A stretch of 50,765 nt of DNA from contig NW_015971538.1 of the NCBI RefSeq assembly GCF_000182565.1, forward strand, positions 2,114,339-2,165,103, in the 5' to 3' direction. The notes beneath the pieces were generated by a model. It had not been told where the DNA came from, searched no databases, and saw only the letters and a list, made by a program, of their open reading frames with translations. The position numbers and the translations under genes are program-made. This DNA comes from Spizellomyces punctatus DAOM BR117. Taxonomy: Eukaryota > Chytridiomycota > Chytridiomycetes > Spizellomycetales > Spizellomycetaceae. This document shows positions 33,388 to 43,598 of this stretch, piece by piece (the first letter of the stretch is position 1; each line of letters begins with the position of its first letter).

Positions 33388-35071
33388 ATGCTCTTTGATG
33401 GAAAGTTTCCTCCTTCTCAACTACCTTCTCCACCACGACGACGCATGTCTCTGGGTTTCGGCGGATCGGCACGAGGTGTCATGAACCTTGTTATGGCCAT
33501 CAATGCCTGCCTTTGGGTTCTCCTTCTTGTGTATGTTTTATCCGATAAAGTCATGCACGGACGATCCGTTTCGTCTCAAGCTGGCTTCCATCCTCAAGCC
33601 GGTTCCGTTCCAGTACGTCTTACGGGCTCATGGTTTCCCCCTCGCCGCCCACCTGTGAGCTGCATTTCGCAAAGACCCGGCGAACACCTGCCGCTCGGCA
33701 AGCATTACCTTGTAGACATGCATAATGTCAACTCTGCCGCGCTGGAGCTGCTGGAAACCGACGCGGCTTTTTCAAAAATCGCAGGATATATCCACTCGGC
33801 GGGTATGACGCTGCTTGGAACATCCGCCCACCGGTTTGAATGCGGAGGAATGACGGCCGTATTCCTGTTATCCGAATCCCACGTATCCATTCACACATGG
33901 CCAGAGCATCGGTGAGTGATCAAAATGCATATGTATATATTTTTAAATATGTCACACAAAGCTCATATTTTTGTTCGTGAGCAGGTTCGTTGCTCTTGAT
34001 GTGTACACCTGCGGTTCCGGAGATCCGCAGAGGATTGTACAGGAATTCGAAAACCTCCTTCAACCTCGGCGGTCAGTCACAACAAAAGTAAACCGTGGAG
34101 CGGATCATCACATCTCTACTACAAGTGGCGAGCCAATAAACCCGAAACAGAGCCGACCACTGCGGACTCGACCAGCTCTCCTTGACATGGGCCGTCAAGT
34201 TCAGAAAGAGGCTCCGTCAAAAACGTTAGCCCCTACACAAACAAAGGATCACAATGCCACGATTTTCCAACAGAAAGAGGTTAACGATCACTTGGTTGCG
34301 GATATCTGTGTGAATGGCGATTCAAGCGACGATGATTGCTATCTCCTCCGGGAAGCAGTAGTACTAGCTGATGAGCGTAGCCCATACCAACGCGTTGAAA
34401 TCGTCGATTCACAGTCCTTTGGCCGCTGTATGCTCCTAGACCGTGTTGTCCAGTTTTGCGAAAGTGACAATGAAGTTTACACTCGTCAAATTACTGAACG
34501 AGTATTCAAACCATACTTCAAAGGTGCGGCCGCCCGGTTGAAGAACAAGCATCAGGCACCAGACCTTGTCGTGCAACTCGTTGGTGGAGGAGACGGCTGG
34601 GTATCATCACACATTCTGGACCGGTACGGTGACAGGGTGAAGCACATCACGGCGGTGGACATTGATCCTCTGGTAACAGAACTCACAAAAGAGCATTTTG
34701 AGCCAGTTGGCACATCAGATGCCTTCACCGATAGCCGTGTCACATGGATTTACGATGACGCTGGCAAATGGCTAGCTACTTCCGGCCAAAGCGACTCTGT
34801 AGATATCTTTATTATCGACTGCACCGACCACACGGCGGAGGCAGCAAAGATTCTGTATACCCAAGAGTTTTACAACAACGTTTACAGAATGCTAAAGCGC
34901 GGAGGTCGGGTGGTACAGCAGATGAACACGGACGACCCATCATATACTGAATTTTTCCGACAAGCCGAATCGGTATGGCTGGCGGCGGGTCTTAAAGGTT
35001 TGCAAAAGTGGAGTGAATATGTTCCTTCATTTGGGGGAAAATCGACATTTTGGATGGCACAAAAGTATTAG
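33388..35071 (+). CDS. Bifunctional S-adenosylmethionine decarboxylase-spermidine synthase, bacterial-type, membrane-anchored (2 exons)
   Basis: Exons 33388-33911 and 33985-35071 give 536 residues. A membrane segment (about 33-52, LVMAINACLWVLLLVYVLS) is followed by a class 1b AdoMetDC domain (104-200). It has GKHYLVDMHNV, SAHRF, the processing site LSES-HVSIHTWPE with predicted pyruvoyl-forming Ser164, His169, and VYTCG with Cys184. A linker of about 85 residues leads to a spermidine synthase domain (290-536) with SPYQ, DNEVY, VGGGDGW (374-380), AVDID (398-402) and the catalytic DCTD loop (453-456). Expected chemistry is self-cleavage, decarboxylation of AdoMet and transfer of aminopropyl to putrescine. 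Eukaryotic AdoMetDCs are normally a different, larger class, so bacterial descent is likely. The intron splits the conserved WPEHR-FVALDVYTCG, showing that the gene is eukaryotic and not contamination. A later ATG (MSLGF or MNLVM) could be the start. Confidence 0.95.
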
Positions 35072-35690
35072 TTTAGCAAAAAAAAATGTCTGTATATCGT
35101 TCTATTATAGCGTCAAGTCGACGGGGGCGAGAATTTGGAGAATGCCCACGTTTTCCTGTAGATGAAGCCGATGGCAATTTTATAATATAATTACACTTTG
35201 TAAATAGCATAAAAAAAGGAAGAATGTCCCACGTTAGCCTTCACAACACCACACTATCATGGGTTACGGACAAGATGCCTGAAGCCTAGAAGTCGTCCAG
35301 CGTAATCTGTCTGAATTCAACCTTTCCAATAATGTGTCGCAACTGGGATGTTCCCAACTGCCCCTGTCTCGTGATAAGTGGGGTCGTTTCCTCTCTTGCG
35401 GACACATAAGAATCAAAATGCCTACAAGATTGTAGTATTAACTTTCAAAGATTGCCACGCTGAACCCTCTGGCCTGCATCTTGGTCCGGGCCTCTAATGA
35501 GTCCAACCATAGTGTCCATAAGAAGATACAACCGTGAAAATACGACCAATGATGAAAAGCAGCCTCCGTAAATAAAATCATTAAAGGCCATCTTCCGAGG
35601 AGGAGAACGCCAAACTTTTATTTACGCCCATACAGTGGCTACTCTCGACGTCTCTATCGCCCTCCACTCTCACTCTGGAATTAGGTGCCG
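35072..35690. other. Intergenic, nothing recognised
   Basis: AT-rich downstream region of the spermidine synthase fusion gene. No open frame, repeat or RNA gene was seen. Confidence 0.5.
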
Positions 35691-36411
35691 TTAAAAATCA
35701 TGTCCATATCTCAATATTTCTTGTTTCAACTCCCGTCGTCTTTTTCGGCGGGTAAGCTGGCGCTCTACCGTCCTCTCTCGCCTACAATTATCACTACACC
35801 CTGGGTACCTCCTCCACGGCCTGTCTTCCTTGAAACAGGCAGGAACGAGTGCGTACATGAACTTGTCTCGACTGTGGCGACATTGGATGTGGATCCAGTT
35901 TGCGAGTGCTCGGTCGTCCTTGTCAAATGATCCGGTTGTAGTTTCGTCTTTGCTTAGACGTGACTGGCAGTCATCTTTGCATCCATCAAGCACCACAATG
36001 TCGTGAATTGGCTGATCCATGACACTTGGCAAGCTATTTGAATGTTTGTCCTCGGCGGATTGCATGCCGTCGTTGCCTGCGTTCATAGCATGGTTGACTT
36101 GAACCTCTTGAGGCATACCATCTAACAAGGTTTGGACAACAGACTCCAAGGACTGACCTTTATATCCCACTTAGAGGTTGAGGCTGAGCCCAGGCGCTGG
36201 AGATGGAAAGCTGCCCCGCATCCAGGACCCATTACGTAATCCGGCGTGCTCAGGCCAAAGTAGGCACACATGTTCGTTGACATCTACGCCACGGATAGCT
36301 TGTATTGCCTACGCATTCAATGGCGCATTGTCGACTAGGTTAAAGTTAGTGCATAGGTACTCGACGATGCAGGAGTCGGCTCCGACGATAAATAAATGTG
36401 ATCAGGCATAA
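35691..36411 (-). CDS. Uncertain gene or pseudogene with two skippable in-frame stops
   Basis: One minus-strand frame runs from about 36405 to 35691 and is open except for TAG at 36311-36309 and TAA at 36173-36171. Both stops could be removed by splicing: a 57-nt intron from GTCGAG to GCGTAG with a CACTAAC branch-like site, and a segment of about 78 nt from GTAATG to ATAAAG. The retained pieces include AIQAIRGVDVNEHVCLLWPE and, at the end, a basic tail (RRERTVERQLTRRKRRRELK). No start codon fits cleanly in this frame; an ATG in another frame (MPDHIYLSSEPTPASS) lies at about 36409. No family was recognised. Confidence 0.33.
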
Positions 36412-37090
36412 TTTGTGTCTAGAATGGGGTATACATATCCGTTGTAGGTAATGCAACGGTTCTTTAAATTACTGATGGGCAGACGCAGGGTTAATTAGAG
36501 AAGCATAATTCTATTGAGCATCATTTACTTTTTCGCTATCAGTGTATGTCCTTGTTCTCTTTTCCACCCACTATACTTGTCTTTCTCCCAATATCTCTTC
36601 CATGTTTGGCTTCTTGCGTGATACAGGACTTTTTAGTGCTGCGACCACGGACGATCAAGTCAACACTGGATCCTGGAATTCCATCAAATTCAATAACATA
36701 AATGACTCTATTCATGTGTTGATGTTTATGCGTAAAGTCCTGATTCAAAGCTCCGAAGTAACTGTGGAGGCGGAGTTTATTGATAATTAGCATAAGGATC
36801 ATTTGGATGGGTTAGCGTTAACTGTCGTGCTCGTGAACCTTGATAAAAATAGCCCTGTCCAGTCGTGTTTATCCTCAGCATGTTGCAACTGTCAAAAATA
36901 GCACACAGTGTTTACTGATATATCTTAAAGTTATGCTCTGAAATCTCCTTTCTCTTCCGACATCCTGTTGACCTGCTCAGGATACCAGGCATGCCACATA
37001 ATGAAGTACGACACTTTTTTTTCATTGGTAGTAATTATCTTATAGAGTCTTACCATCTTCGTATCAAATAGGACATCAAAGGTCTGGAGA
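36412..37090. other. Intergenic, nothing recognised
   Basis: Only short frames occur, including an 82-codon frame at 36542 that lacks family features. The right part should contain the promoter of the membrane-protein gene. Confidence 0.45.
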
Positions 37091-38912
37091 ATGGACAAGA
37101 CAAAGTCCCACCAGCTTTGGTTTCGAGATGGACGGGAAGATTTCGGGACCCCGTCGCCCGAGCAAAGTATGCCTTGCACGTCACCACCGACTTTTGGTTA
37201 CGATGATACTCATCCTACTACCTCTGCCAGATACGAGAGAGCAAACTGCAGGATATACAGACGAACAAATACTAGCATTTGCATCAGCGGCTTGATCTTC
37301 AGCCTATTCTTTTGGGTCGCCTACACAAGTACTTATTATAAATACGGGTGGTACTTTCTTATTGTTCCCTTCGGCGTAAGTTTTTCTACGTTTGTTAATT
37401 GAGAACCATAACGATTATATTCTAATTCTTGGACGGGCGCAAATTTATAGATGACCTCGCTTATATCATTAGGCTCGATTGTGGTTATCTATACTATCGG
37501 CATGCGATGGGGAAGCCGTTTCTTGTGTCTGATCATCTACGTCTATTTGACAATCCTCTACGTGCTTCCCAAGGTTGTACCTGCTTTCGATACACAGAGA
37601 TTCGTGGATGGTACCGATATGCTCATGCTCCAGCCGATTGAACTCATGGTTACCTTTGTGTTGATTATTGGGCCCCATCTTGAGTGGCATTACAAAGCCA
37701 TAGCCTTGTGCTCATTTGTAATCGTCAGCAAGATGATCCTGCTGGGCGGAACCAGACCGGATTTGATGATGAATGGCGTATTTCAGATGATCGGCCAGAT
37801 TGTTGTTGCAGTTGGAGTATCACTACATGCAATGCTAAGGTAAGGTCAGAATGGTGCATACCGGTGGAGGCCTTTCGAAATGTCTTTACATCGTCTATTC
37901 CAGAAGGGAGCTTCGTGCCAAGCACAATCATTTGATTTCAATGAAAGAGGAAGCAGAGAAGCAGGATGACGTATCTTTAGAGGAACCTGCCAAGCTGCTG
38001 AGCCATTCACTCTTCAGTCTCGCTCCACCATCACTAAGTCACACCTCGAATGTCATCGCACGTTGGAGCGTCACGTTTATACATTTACTAAGAAGCGGCT
38101 TTCATTTCCTCTGCAACCAACATTTCAACGATCCGCAGAAAGAAATGGAATTTCAAGTGTACTGCTCTCGGATGTCGCAAAGAGAGCATCGATACATGTA
38201 TAGCACCGCAGCATTATCCAGTCTATGTGGCGCCCTGATGCAGCACCTTCGACATGGAGATCAAGCCTACAACATTTTAGAGTTTGCCGTCATCATACCA
38301 AGCATCTGTATTACGGGGGCCATTGTGAAATCTCTCCCGGCTCTGGGACCATTACACCCAAAACGTGAGCAATTGTGCTCTACGATCCTCTACCTTGTGG
38401 CGCAAATTGCGTCTATCGCCATCGCCCTTCGTACTGCAAAGGTCATGATCGACTTGGCCGCGGTAGGCATGTTTTCCATACCAGCGAGAGACGCCTTCAT
38501 CTGCTCTCTGATAGCGACCTTGAATCTCATCATATCCAGAGCTTGTATTGATGGGCTTCGAGGACGTTTTGCCTTTGCCTGCTGCTTAGTCGACATTGTG
38601 GGAGGCCTCATGCTGGAGATGTGGTTCAACATTGTACACTCTTATTTCTTTGGGCTAACGATTACGATGCTTGGGGTCATCGTTGGGCTACTCATTCAAC
38701 CCCGCGCAGAGAAAGATTTGAGAGTCCATCACGAGATGTTGGCCCGGCATGGACGACATCTTGAGCTAAAGGGCGGAATAGAGAATGCACTGAGTATACC
38801 CCGGTTGTTCTCGCCTTTGACCAAGAAATCAATGTCCATCAGTCGCTCCTCTGGCCTTGAAGTTATCGAATGTGAAGTCAATAGATATCGAAAGGGCAGC
38901 GAGATGAAATAG
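37091..38912 (+). CDS. Polytopic membrane protein of unknown function (3 exons)
   Basis: Exons 37091-37375, 37451-37839 and 37904-38912 (GTAAGT and GTAAGG donors) give 560 residues. After a soluble N-terminus of about 65 residues there is a first block of about six hydrophobic segments (from ICISGLIFSLFFWVAYTS to QMIGQIVVAVGVSLHAML). It is followed by a charged stretch (RRRELRAKHNHLISMKEEAE). A second block of about six segments ends with FGLTITMLGVIVGLLI, again followed by a charged tail (RAEKDLRVHHEMLARHGRHL). The two-block layout suggests an internal duplication, or a sensor-type membrane region whose usual cytoplasmic catalytic domain (cyclase or kinase) is missing. No catalytic domain is encoded before the stop at 38912. 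Confidence 0.8.
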
Positions 38913-39165
38913 AGCAGGCCAACGGTGAAAGAAAGACCTTTTGTGAAATAGTTGTTTTGTACTTTATAGACAATGTAGCCCCGCTATAAAAAAATCCTCA
39001 ACAAGTACGATTTGGGGAATATAGACCATCATCTTGTCGTTCATCGTCTAGTCGGGCGAGCGGGTAACGCGCGCATAAGCCACCAAATGATGACATAAAC
39101 ATGACTCAGAGATCTTGTCCTTTTGCTTTTGCATCTTGCAGAGATCTTGAAAACGGTTCAGCAAA

Positions 39166-41718
39166 ATGACAACGCGCAGAAAAAAGCCCTTTAGTCACAA
39201 GGCCAAAAAGGCCCAAATGCAGGAAAAACGTTCCAGGATACGGGACGACTGGACATGGGATGACCGAGAAGGTAGATGCCAGGCAGCGGTGGACTGTGAC
39301 TCTTGGGACTATAGATCTCAAGTAACAGACGCCCGTCCGCATTCAGCTGTATTTTATTCAATATAATTCTTATACGGAGGGAACCATTTGACCTTTCTGA
39401 AGCTGATAGCGTAGAATCGAAAAGCCAGCCACGAGCAGAGCCAAGTGCCAACCTCACGGAAGGAGAAGGTGACGGAGAGACGCACAGTTCAGCACTCTCA
39501 AAGGAAGACGTTGAGATGACAATGGATGGACCAAAGGTTGCAGAAGCTGGGTACGGAAAAGGGACACTTGAATCCGTGTTTGCAAAGTGGCCCAAAGACA
39601 TTTTAGAGCAGCGGAAGAAGGAGAGTATGAAACCACTCCGTCGCCTACCACCGGTTAGAATGCTAGACAACACTTCAGCAGAATCTCGTTTTTGTATTCT
39701 AAAACCGCTTCGCAGACGTCACTGGAAGTCTCTTTCGAGGATCTCTATGCTGCGGACGCTATCATTGACATTCCCAAGCGTCCCCCATGGAGCTACGCTG
39801 AATCAAGAGAAGTGGTCCAAGAGCGTGAGAGCAGCTATTTTCAGAAATGGTTGGATGCCGTCTATGCCAAATATCCTGCCGAGGAGCTCAGTTATTTTGA
39901 ACATAATTTGGAGGTATATGTGGATGAGAATCAGTGGACTTGTAGCTCAGAACTTAATTCCATTGTGTGCAGGTTTGGAGACAACTATGGCGTGTCGCAG
40001 AGATATCGTACGTTGCAATTACATGTGAAGCAATGATTGCACTCTGCTAAAGTCTTCAACAGCGACATTATTTTGTTCATTGTTGACGTGCGACATCCGA
40101 TCCTCCACTTTCCCCCATCCCTTTATGATTATGTTGTGAAAGATCTTGGGCGAAAACTTATTTTGGTATTCAATAAGGTCCGCAAATGGCTATTGTGCGC
40201 GCGAGGTACATTTAAAATAGCTCCTCATACAAACCTTTACAGATTGATTTGGTCGGCCAAGACACACTTGAAGCATGGACAAACTATTTCAGGGCAGAGT
40301 TTCCTGAGATCAGTGCCGCTAGCTTTAGCTGCTACCCCAAAGATGGGTTTTTGAAGTCAGACTCTGCTACAGGTGCGAGAGTCTATGAACAATGTCTCTT
40401 CATGTGACTCTCACATACCCGTATGTTCTCCCGCCAGCTGCCTTGAAGTCCCGCGTCCGCCGAAAGTACAAGCGATACTACCGCGCTGTGGGTGTGCCAG
40501 AAGTATTACGCGCTTGTAGAGATACGAATCTGGTAAAGGGCGGTGTCGAGGTTGATTGGGATGTGCTTATCGATCGAGCTGAGGATGAGAGAAGAAAGCG
40601 GGAAGAAGAAGCTAAGCGAAAAAGCGACGAGGAGGTGTCGGGGAGAAGAGGACGACGAAAGCGGGAACAGTTGGATGCGAAAGAAGACCTTACTGAAGAT
40701 GAGAGCCAGGAGAGCGAAGTGGACGAAAACTGTGAAGATGCTGGCAAGTTGCGTCTCTACGAAGGATATAGTCACAGACATACATTGACATTATTTTTCA
40801 ATTGTAGATAACATGGTGAATAAGCTAGATATCGAAGAGCACGAAGCAGAACCAAATAAAAACTGGGTGACGATTGGTCTAGTCGGTAAGAACACAATCA
40901 GTTTTTAGTTGCAAATCCTGACTGTTGCTCACCAGCGGTGGATAACAGGTCATCCGTAGGTATCGCGCAGCGTATTCAATTTTATAGCTGTACTTAATAC
41001 CCAGGTCCCATTCAGAAACGTTGGAAAATCATCATTGATTAATAGTGTTATTGGACGCAAGGTCGTATCCACATCTCGCACACCAGGGCATACGAAGCAT
41101 TTTCAGACGATACACTTGACGTCCGATGTAAGATTATGCGATTGTCCGGGACTGGTATTTCCCGCCATTGTGCCCAAACCGTTGCAGGCAAGTTCTGCAT
41201 TGTTGTCGAAATGCTAGCGAGTCATGTGTGATTTCAACATGCTATCTCCCATGAAGATCCTTGCGGGGATGTACCGCATTTCGCAAGTTCAAGAACCCTA
41301 CACGTCCATCCAATACCTCGCCGAACGTGTTCCTCTGGAGGAAATTCTCAACCTTCACCACCCTGACCAAGACGACCCAGATACTGCATCCACATTTCAT
41401 TGGTCGGCCTGGCGAATTTGCGAAGCTTTTGCACTTGACCGTGGGTTCCTGACAGCGCGGGTAGCCCGTCCCGATGTATATCGCGCCGCTAACATGATAT
41501 TAAGAATGTGTGTGGATGGAAGAATTTTGTTAGGTTTTAAACCAAAGGGATTTTCGCAGGGCTTGTGGAGGGAAATTGGACACAATGCATCACGAATGGA
41601 GAAGGATGAGGAGCGCGCTGCGGTGAAGGAGGAAGAAGATGACGAGAGCGAGGAGGAAGACATTCAACCAGAGCAAGATGGTGGCGCCTTTGAGTTATTG
41701 GCGGGAATGGATGAGTAA
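39166..41718 (+). CDS. GNL1: GNL1-type circularly permuted GTPase (11 exons, one of 7 nt)
   Basis: Exons: 39166-39271, 39415-39653, 39716-39913, 39973-40007, 40063-40177, 40243-40372, 40438-40743, 40808-40885, 40949-40955, 41016-41187, 41257-41718. Phases agree throughout and give 615 residues (human GNL1 is about 607). Family blocks are seen in order: basic N-terminus RRKKPFSHKAKKAQMQEKR, IPKRPPWSY, LSYFEHNLE, VWRQLWRV, DVRHPILHFPP, G4 NKID (230-233), G1 GHPNVGKSS (403-411), RTPGHTKHFQT, G3 DCPG (447-450), the AGMYRISQVQEPYT region, and an acidic tail. G4 before G1 is the permuted order of the YlqF/YawG GTPase group, tied to ribosome biogenesis. Introns 7 and 10 use GC-AG (GCAAGT) borders. 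The exon 1-2 junction is the least certain. Confidence 0.93.
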
Positions 41719-42911
41719 ACGATTACCTTTTTTCATTGCTCGCAACAAATGTGCATCACGAGGGAATTATCTTCAGAAATACATACCACATGTTCTCCCA
41801 TTGATCCAGTCGATATCGTATACTATCATAAAATCATTTGCAGGTGTGATATAAGGGAAACACCTTCATTCACTCGGAATGGGCATCATGGCATGGAGAC
41901 GCTGGAAACCCATGTACAACGTCTCGGTTATCTGTGGCTTTTGTTGATGGACACAATGAGAAGACTGATCTAAATATGCTCGTTCAATGAAAATTCTCAC
42001 AGGCTTTACAGCCATCAACAAGCCCTACGGTCAGTTAGTGACGAACTTGATGAATACTTGTCGTAATCTGTTGCTCTTTCCTAGTCTCGCTGGGTGGTTT
42101 CTAAAGCGAAGTTGAATTAGGATCTAATTCAATGACAGTGCTCTGGCACTGGACATACTCGCCGCCCAGAAACAACGATAAAGGTACCAGGGTGCACATG
42201 TTGCTGCACAATCTACCCCCGAAAACCTTTCGCAGCGAGCATGCTAACTTAATGTGGGCCAATCTCGACGAGCGCTCTTTCTTAACATGGGCTAATAGAA
42301 AGATGGTTTAAATGACATGCTTACGGTATAAAGCCGTGACTCCTCGTCAAGAAATAGCACAGATTGCCTGAGTTGCTGGCAGTCCACACAAAGAACAAAG
42401 ACTGTTAGATCAAGGAAGAAGATACTGATTCTCTGTATGTGAAAAGGATTCCAGACAGTATGGCTTTTTGGCTCAAAGAGAGACAATTAAGCGGACAAAG
42501 AACCTAGTTTGGCAACCTGTAGGCCAAGGAGGCCCGCAAGTTTCACTTTGTGGGGATAGAATATGAGGTAATGCCTTCGCTCACAGGACTGAAACTTCAC
42601 TTCACTCACAATACACTGCATGTCCTATAGTGCTGAGCTCCTCCGGCTTGGTGCTGGTCACACTTTTAATCAGAAAAGGTAAAGCAAGAGTAAGAAAGCG
42701 ATTTGCATTTTCCATCAAGCACAAGGTCAAAAGGCGTGTAAAAGCAAGAGGACAAGAACTTAGGGTCATTTGTTTATATTTCATCACTGGGACGGTTCCA
42801 ACCACCCAAGCGATTTGTCGTGCTGTGTCGTTGCTTTCGCGTTCGAGGACGGCCCAATGACTCGTGTGCGGCAGAAGGAATGGTGCCCTATTCTTAAAGT
42901 ACGAGTAAAAC
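41719..42911. other. Intergenic, nothing recognised
   Basis: About 1.2 kb with only short frames in all six readings; no repeat, tRNA or domain was seen. The right end should hold the promoter of the next gene. Confidence 0.45.
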
Positions 42912-43466
42912 ATGTTGGAACGAGCATCAGCACCTGCCCAGGACACAGCAGGATCCACGGATCGATTGTCAACTGATGGATCACCCAACGACGGAGGAGC
43001 CCCGGAGGCACCTCGCACCATAGACGTGGACGCTCTTTCCGCAACAATCCCCCCACAAAAGCCCTCCCATCACCCCTCCCACACCCGAACCCTGCACTTC
43101 ATCCAGAAATCTCCCACGCATGTAGTCCCTCTCCTTCTCCACATTCACCACCACGATCTCTCCTCCTTTACACCAACGCACTTTACAGCTCTTCTCACCG
43201 CCTTACAACCCGCTCTCCTTTCTCCTCCTTCCGACTCACTCGCAACCCATGTCCGATGCACAGGCTTTCAGGCAGCTTACTACTTTCGACCAGCAGAGCA
43301 CCAGTCCATGATGCTACGCCGCGACGGACGGTTGTGTAAAATGTATGTGGAGAGGAGGATGGTGGTTGTGATTGTTGAAATGGGGGATCGGAAGGTGCCG
43401 GTGGATTATCTGGGGGTTTGTTATAGAAAGGTGGGGATTGAGGAATTTTTCGAGGTGGGTGGGTGA
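42912..43466 (+). CDS. Hypothetical protein, 184 residues, single exon
   Basis: The ATG at 42912 is preceded by GTAAAAC. A low-complexity N-terminus is followed by a His/Pro/Leu-rich middle and then a compact-looking C-terminal half with alternating hydrophobic strands (LCKMYVERRMVVVIVEMGD, VPVDYLGVCYRKVGIEEFF). No family was recognised. It ends 132 bp from the convergent WD40 gene. The minus strand is also open in part of this region because of the cytosine-rich, CTC/CCA-type composition, so confidence is moderate. Confidence 0.5.
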   Translation: MLERASAPAQDTAGSTDRLSTDGSPNDGGAPEAPRTIDVDALSATIPPQKPSHHPSHTRTLHFIQKSPTHVVPLLLHIHHHDLSSFTPTHFTALLTALQPALLSPPSDSLATHVRCTGFQAAYYFRPAEHQSMMLRRDGRLCKMYVERRMVVVIVEMGDRKVPVDYLGVCYRKVGIEEFFEVGG

Positions 43467-43598
43467 GTTTTTTTCTTTTTCGCCACTGCTTTTCTTTGGA
43501 GAACATGCCTTTGGTCCCAGCGTATGTGACAAACGAGCAAAATAACGTCCAGTGCTATTGCAACTATACCTCAATAACAAAAAACAACGCACACATGC

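Noticed and set aside
33388-35071. Bacterial contamination as the source of the AdoMetDC-spermidine synthase gene
   Set aside because: A phase-2 spliceosomal intron interrupts the conserved WPEHR-FVALDV segment, and the gene is embedded between intron-bearing eukaryotic genes.
40921-41015. Direct splice from 40885 to 41001-41005 (reading VPFRNVGKSS)
   Set aside because: It breaks phase and the conserved GxPNVGKSS motif; the microexon solution restores both.
43195-43592. Minus-strand frames overlapping the 184-residue hypothetical
   Set aside because: They look like antisense shadows of the CTC/CCA-rich coding sequence and run toward the WD40 stop without splice continuity.
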